DNA from: Oscheius onirici
Lineage: Eukaryota > Nematoda > Chromadorea > Rhabditida > Rhabditidae
DNA: 64,000 bases
Direction: 5' to 3'
NCBI GenBank assembly: GCA_932521025.1
Contig: OW051468.1
Coordinates: 9,424,064-9,488,063 of the forward strand
Position numbers and translations under genes: made by a program. Position 1 is the first letter of the stretch, and every line of letters begins with the position of its first letter. The notes under the pieces were generated by a model that did not search any database, was not told the origin of the DNA, and saw only the letters and a program-made list of their open reading frames with translations. Below, piece by piece: positions 57,981 through 64,000 of the stretch.

Positions 57981-59533
57981 GGTAGGATGGAGAGTACAAT
58001 ACAGAAGATGGAAACGATGTTGAGGAAGACGATGTTGAAAAAATGGACAACGGGATATGCGCACGCGTCCTGACCAATTTTTCTATGATATCTTAGACGC
58101 TGAAACAACGTTGGAGGAAGAAGAAAACGATAACTGTGCTTTTGTGATTCCCCTTGTCAATGCTACAGGCGGAAAAGCCCTGTATTCTGCTCGTTCTGAT
58201 GACTGTTCAGTTGTGCTCTCGACGCAGTTACTCAGTTTCTCCAAGTCAAGATTCACAGTTCCTTTCAACACCACGTTCAGTCAACATTTTAGAGAACGTC
58301 CAAAGGCGCAATAGCAGGTGCTCTCTCCCCTCTGCGTCCTCTTCTGCTGCTGCGCATTTTGCCCTCCCTCTGCCGAACTGAAAGCCTTGGGCTTTCGCGT
58401 TGTCTGGACTCTCTCTTTTCGTTCTCTTTTCACTTTTAGTCTTTTTTTCAAGCAACCCTCTGTATTTACTAATTTCTGTGCAATTTTAACCAGTATTTTC
58501 TTGTGAAATACTCCCTTCCGGCCCATAATTCAGGTTAATTTCAAGTGTCACAACAGCACGCTCATCACCTCAGCGGCCCAAACCAGTAAGGGGTAAAAAG
58601 ACAGGAGGATAGGGGAGAAAAACAGCCGTCACGTGTTGACACGACGTCCCAAAACATGCACAGTTGTAACTGATCTCATTGACTGATAACTCTGTTTTTA
58701 TCACTTTCTCCCTTCCTTTTTCTTTCAATCCATGCAAACCTTGGAAATTTTTGAAAAAGATTCACAACAGGAATGCAGAATGGACTTTTGAGTCGCGTCT
58801 CATGAATAATTCTGCGCCAGTCGATCTTTGCCCACGTGATACTTTGACTAATGATAAAGAATGACGGGATTTTTTTTTGGTAATCTTCTTTGACTGGACA
58901 GAAAATCTGTCTCTACAAACTACGCATCATTCTTATAAGCACCATGTCACCCAAAAATGTACGCAATTGCGTAATCCTATTTTTTGAGGTGGCAGACGTT
59001 ATTTCCAAGCCTTGCAATGTTCTGCAAAGTTGTAGAGCAGATTAAGGGCTACAACTTTCTAGGACATCAGAAAGCTGGAAAATGTCGTCTTCACACCAAA
59101 ATCACATGTCCATTTGGTTACCGCAATTCTACGCCCCAGATTGATAGAATATGCTGATCCAGTCCACACTTTCTCCTTCTTCTCACCGCAAAAAGAAACC
59201 CGATAGCTTTTCCTTGTCCCTGAGCCCTTAACAATTGGATTAACAGCTCGGCTCTGTGGGGCCATAAAATGGGCTCCCCCTTTCCAGGCAAATTACTCTC
59301 TGGAAGACCCCTGGCTTCTGGTCTCTCTCTTCGGGTGTCTCCTTTCATCATACTTGTTACGAGACAAATAGACCTGACGCCATCTTTTTCCGGCTCAAAC
59401 GGCTAAATTTCATAATTCCTGCAATTACGTCACGTTGTGACGTAGCAAGCCCTTTTCTGAAGCATGCTAGTTAATTTTAGTCGCCGCAATTTCCCAACCT
59501 TGAACTTTTTTCGGTATATAAACTTCAAGAGCT

Positions 59534-59560
59534 GCCTAGCCTAGCCTAAGCCTAAGCCTC
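59534..59560. repeat. Short TTAGGC-type (telomere-like) repeat
   Basis: Contains GCCTAGCCTAGCCTAAGCCT and continues AAGCCTC; read on the minus strand it includes TTAGGCTTAGGC. TTAGGC is the telomere unit of many nematodes. Only two exact units plus variants are present, so chance or an interstitial relic are both possible. Confidence 0.5.
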
Positions 59561-60658
59561 ATTCGATTCAGTTGGTCAGAGATCATTTCTTCCGACACGT
59601 TCGTCTTTACTCACGTGGCTTTTGAATATACTCACGTGGCTTTTGTGTTGCCCAATTTGCCGCAGAAAACTAAGTACAAGTTAAATTTATAGAAGTTTAA
59701 AAGTTTCTTAAATCTAAACTTTGTCCTCATATCTCGATTCCTGTTGACCCAGCGTACATACCAACTATAGTCGCTATTTACTTTTGGTCTAGATAAGTAA
59801 GGGAGAGTTCATTTTGGTCACTCTTATAAATTTCAATAGAATCAGTCGAGAAACAACCTGCCTGAGCCAGACGAACCCTTAAAAAGTTCATTAGTCACGT
59901 GACACTATAAACTGCAGTTTAATCCGCGAAAATGGACATCAGTCCAAAGCCGAAAGAGAGACAACCGGTTGGGAAGCCAGTGCGACACACATACATCGAT
60001 TTCCGCACTTGTTCCCTGTTCTTCTATTCCTCTTGTTCATGGCATCTTTTCTAATTTTCGAACCGTTCTCGTCCTGTTTGTCACACTGTCTTTCGAAAAG
60101 TAAACAAACATTCTGTTGAATGAGGGGGACTGTTTGACTGTGTGAGGCAGAGTTCATTTTGGGTATGAACTGGACCTGATTCTAGCTTCTTCAAGTCTCT
60201 TTTGTTCGCCAAACAGTAAAATATTCATAATTTAATCTTTAATTTTTGTATCCGATCTCAGAAGTGATATCTGTAGAGAAGATGATGTCTCTCTTGTTGA
60301 AGTTTTCAACCTGTCATTTTTCTGAACGTCGATCTAGTCTTTCTTCTCGCGATAATCGAGAATGTTTCAGTCATACTTTCAGTACTGTAACTCAGAGTCA
60401 AAAGGAGAGTCTTTTCTCCTTCCTTCTGTTGTTTTTCACTGAACAGTCCAATGAACTGAACAGTTGAAGCCCTTGTAAATTCCCATGTTTCCACATTACC
60501 TATTCGCAAAACTTTGCATAAGCACATCAGAGTTCCAGGTCTGTTCACTACATATTCTGCCCAATACCGTTCTCTTTCCTGACTAGGTTAAACTATCGAA
60601 TCTTTTTTCCGAGTAGTTAGTTGTGACATCTATCTGCCTCTCTTATTGGTATAGATGT

Positions 60659-60793
60659 TGCCAAATCTTCACCTTACGTATTTTTCGTTACGCAAAGTTG
60701 CGTACGAAAAATACAGTAGAAATTTGAATATAATGGCTTGCCCGCGCGTACGTAATATCGCGTCAAAAAAGTACGTAAGGGGAAGATTTGGCA
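60659..60793. mobile_element. 135-bp MITE, copy 2 (pair with 34729-34863)
   Basis: Ends TGCCAAATCTTCACCTTACG and CGTAAGGGGAAGATTTGGCA. The length is identical to the copy at 34729-34863, with only a handful of base differences. Lies in the spacer upstream of the NEDD4-family gene. Confidence 0.85.
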
Positions 60794-61259
60794 CGCGCTG
60801 TATACACTGTACATCTTGACCCTTGTGAATGAGCCAAGATTACTGCGAGTCCGTCTTGAAATAGTCAAGAGCCATGATTAGAAACATTGGTGATTCCAGA
60901 AATATTTTGGACAAGATTTATGACCTAGTTGCTCGTTTCTTTTCTCTCGAGCTTCAACTTACAAACCGCAATGAGCTTGGTCGTTCATCTGTAAGGCAAT
61001 GTTCCGCGTTTGCTGGGAACTTTCCTGTTATTTTCGCATAATCCCATTGCTCGCCCCGCTGTTTTCTCTCTTTGTTTGCCAGTGAGTAATACCACTGATA
61101 TCAAGCACTCACTTCCTTTGCGCGCACACTTTGTTCAAAAACTTCCGTTTCCTCGCTTTGTTTTGATTAGGTAACTTTAGTTTTTTTATAACTTTCCCAA
61201 ACTTTCATAATTTGCAAATAAAAAACTTTTTTTTTTTGGAAAACATGAAAAATTTGCAG

Positions 61260-64000
61260 GATTACGACAGCAGATGAAATAACCCCTGGCCAATTGGCCA
61301 CTTTCAACTCTACTCGTCTAGGTGACCTGTTGGACAACTGCAACATGGTAGCGGCAGAAATTCGAGGCCTTCCCAGGAGCGACCAACAAGTGAGTTTGGA
61401 TTATTTTGAACAGTATTTCTTGTAGTTCTGGGGACAGATATTTTCAGTAGATTCTACTGCAATAATTTTGCAATTTTGTTAGTACAGAAACGTTAGAATC
61501 CCTTTCTAGTTGTCCGCGCTGCTCCGACTGCGAATCATCAGAGGCGAGAAGATTGGCAAGAGGGACCTCTTCGGCCTGCCGGACCCTTACTGCGTCGTGC
61601 GTCTCGAGAACGATGAACAGATTGTCGATGAGGTGACGCTGGAGAGGAAGAAGAACACCCGGAATCCGCAGTGGAATTCGGCTCTGACCTTTCGGGTCAA
61701 CAGTCAGTGCCTTCTGAAAGTTCAAGTCTACGACGAGCACAAAATCGTAAGTCTTTCTTCTGCTTTCCGAACAAAACCAAGCCGTTTTCAGCGGAAAGAT
61801 GCCCTTCTGGGACAGGTGGAGATTCCTCTCGGAGACGGAGACATCGCGGTTTCGACGGAATCGCGTCAAGCTTTGCCCTACGAGCTAAAATGCAAGAACA
61901 GGAACGTCGGAACGCTGTGGCTCGCTCTGCACTTTCTGCCAATGGATGCATCGCCTTCGGACTCCTCGAACACACTGGCCGATGCGGTTGTGCCACAAGC
62001 TCCGGACATGCCTGCCGGATGGGAGGAACGCGAAGATGGCAATGGCAGGACGTACTTCATCAACCACGTGCTCAGAAGAACACAATTCGAGCGACCGGGC
62101 TATGAGGGACAGAGCGAGAGTCAGTTCGAGGAGAGACGAAGAAGGGACGCCTACGAGAGCAGAAGTCGTGTAGCTGAGGAACCTGATGCCGTCAGACAGA
62201 CCATCGACTCGGTGAGTCTTCTAGTTCTTTAAAAACCTCTCCTGTCTGTCAGAACCATTTAAAAGGTTGTTACGGGGAAAGTTTGAACGACTGAACAGAA
62301 AGAGTACCAAAGAGAGTCTCGAACCCAATCTATTTCCGACCCAGGGTTTGCTCAAACCACTCCGATTAAAAATCCATAGATCAATTTCACAGCGCCGCTT
62401 GATGAGTGCAGCTAGCAAACTTGTATACAGCCTTCTCCTGGCTGTTTGTCATCTCTCTCGCGCGCGTCTGAACCCGCCGCAGGCAAAGTAAACAGCTTGT
62501 AAGCACTTGACTCATACAATCAGCTGTGTGGCACATGCTGTCTGTTCCGTCCTCTTCGCGCGTTCCTAATGTTCTCATTATTAAGGTTGAAGAGTAGTTT
62601 TTTATCTTTTTTTCATTCCCTCATTTACAGATAGATGAAGGAATGCGAGCCAATTTCGACGGAGCCGGACAGAGCGATGACAGCAGTGGAGACGAGGTTC
62701 CTCTTCCTTCTGGATGGGACATGCAGGTGGCACCGAATGGTCGCGTCTTTTTCATCGATCACTCCACGAAAACGACGACATGGACGGATCCGAGGACGGG
62801 ATGCTCGTCGAACAAGAACGCAACTGCACAGAAGGGAGCAGACGATGATATTGGCGCTCTGCCGGAAGGATGGGAACAGAGGGTGAGTCTTTTGAGTTTT
62901 GATCATATTAAGTAATTAGACGCACATTGACGGCCGTGTCTTCTTCATCGACCACAACAACAAGCGTACCCAGTGGGAAGATCCTCGCTTCGAGAACGAG
63001 AGCATAGCCGGTCCTGCCATTCCCTACTCGCGTGACTACAAGAGAAAGGTCGAATATTTGCGCTCCAAATTGCCTCGAGCCGGCAGCAACGGAAAATGTG
63101 ATATGGTCATCAATCGCGACTCGATTTTCGAAGATTCGTACCGTCAGATTATGGGCAAGACGCCGTCAGAGCTGCGACACAAGCTCTGGATAGAATTTTT
63201 TGGAGAGACGGGTCTCGACTATGGAGGTTGGTTTGGATCTTACTGATGCCATTTTTCACACTATATTCAGGTGTGACACGTGAATGGTTCTTCCTGCTCT
63301 CTCATGAGATTTTCAATCCGTACTACGGTCTCTTTGAATACTCGGCCACAGACAACTACACGCTTCAAATCAATCCACATTCCGGTGCCTGTATTCCCGA
63401 CCACCTCAACTACTTTTATTTTATCGGCAAAATTATGGGTATGGCTATATATCACGGGAAATTGCTCGATGGTAAGTACAGAAAATTTATTTTAACAAAA
63501 CGTTTTTTAGCCTTCTTCATTCGACCCTTCTATAAGATGATGCTGAACAAGAAGATCAGTCTCTTTGACATGGAGTCGGTCGACAATTCGTACTACAATT
63601 CACTTATCTACGTCAAGGACAACGATCCGACAGATCTCGAGCTCACTTTTGCCCTTGATGACTCGTTTCTTGGAGAAACACAGACGGTGGAACTAATCGA
63701 AGGCGGCAAAGATGTGCCCGTGACGGAAGAGAACAAGGAAAAGTATATTGAGGCCGTCGTCTCGTGGCGCTTCGTCAAGAGAGTCGAGCAGCAGATGGAA
63801 CAGGTCCTCAGAGGACTGCACGAGGTGAATATAACTTTTCTGCTGAACAGTCTGACTCTTTTTCAGGTAGTTCCCTCAAATCTTCTGCGCATTTTCGATT
63901 CGCACGAGGTCGAGCTCCTGATGTGCGGCCTGCAGAAGATTGACGTGAAGGACTGGAAAGCTAACACGGTCTACAAAGGCGGCTACGGACCGAGCAGTCA
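61260..64000 (+). CDS. NEDD4-family HECT ubiquitin ligase (partial, 3' end cut)
   Basis: NEDD4-type E3 ligases ubiquitinate membrane proteins through WW-PY binding. Exons: 61260-61389, 61510-61746, 61792-62211, 62631-62882, 62920-63226, 63271-63471, 63511-63824, 63867-beyond 64000. The first visible exon has no clear start; an in-frame ATG at 61346 or an upstream exon could initiate. Order: C2 domain ([24 protein letters not shown]), WW1 ([10 protein letters not shown]...TQFERP, with Phe in place of the second Trp), WW2 (LPSGWDMQ...TTTWTDPR), WW3 (LPEGWEQR...TQWEDPR), then HECT ([68 protein letters not shown]). The catalytic cysteine lies beyond the window. Three WW domains fit invertebrate NEDD4/Rsp5 relatives. 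Confidence 0.95.

Larger units (their letters stand above)
57310..61259. other. Spacer upstream of the NEDD4-family gene
   Basis: This 3.9-kb region includes a 554-bp hAT-like element, a telomere-like repeat and a 135-bp MITE. An 85-residue plus-strand frame at 58057-58314 has no similarity. Upstream exons of the NEDD4-family gene may be here but none was recognisable. Confidence 0.5.

Noticed and set aside
58057-58314. 85-residue plus-strand frame upstream of the NEDD4-family gene
   Set aside because: No similarity, no clear splice sites into the C2-domain exon, and surrounded by repeats.
1-64000. CRISPR arrays, toxin-antitoxin or bacterial defence islands
   Set aside because: The window is clearly eukaryotic (spliceosomal introns, UNC-13, PABPN1, MAGUK); the direct repeats seen lack regular unique spacers.

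Overview
This is a stretch of nuclear DNA from a small invertebrate animal. I think it is most likely a nematode or a close relative. The evidence is the gene content (unc-13, lin-9, rpn-6, pabp-2, an HD-PTP/EGO-2-like Bro1 protein, a MAGUK, a NEDD4-type ligase), very short introns (mostly 35-60 nt, one apparent 30-nt intron), close gene spacing and a small TTAGGC-type repeat. The species cannot be named from the sequence. No rRNA, tRNA, CRISPR or bacterial-type operon was seen.

Layout. At 0-1.5 kb lie a Ty3/gypsy integrase remnant and two palindromic repeats, followed by the 3' half of a lin-9 gene (1590-2690, +). One large unc-13 gene (34 proposed exons, minus strand) fills 3545-22469; its large introns carry palindromic repeats. 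From 22.5 to 33.3 kb are an intronless gene for an acidic repeat-containing protein (+), a repeat-rich spacer with Helitron-like ends, rpn-6/PSMD11 (+), a mucin-like membrane protein (-) and an unidentified 190-residue protein (+). From 33.6 to 46 kb are a 25-exon Bro1/HD-PTP-like gene (-), PABPN1 (+), an EEF1AKMT4-like methyltransferase (+) and a MAGUK p55-type gene (+). From 46.4 to 57.3 kb sits a head-to-tail pair of paralogous secreted, probably GPI-anchored proteins of about 1,000 residues, each built from two copies of a CUB-like module. A 4-kb repeat-bearing spacer leads to the 5' two thirds of a NEDD4-family HECT ubiquitin ligase (+), cut by the window end.

Most conserved genes are housekeeping (proteasome, mRNA polyadenylation, ubiquitin ligation, endosomal sorting, cell-cycle transcription) or synaptic (UNC-13), and they do not form one pathway. 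The most unusual parts are the tandem CUB-like gene pair and the many short non-autonomous transposable elements in introns. Several are hAT-like with intact 8-bp target duplications. A nested pair of them in the MAGUK gene appears to supply a splice acceptor. Exon boundaries were placed by hand from GT/GC-AG sites and protein homology. For unc-13, the Bro1 gene, PABPN1, the methyltransferase, the MAGUK and both CUB-like genes the summed exon lengths are divisible by three, which supports the models.
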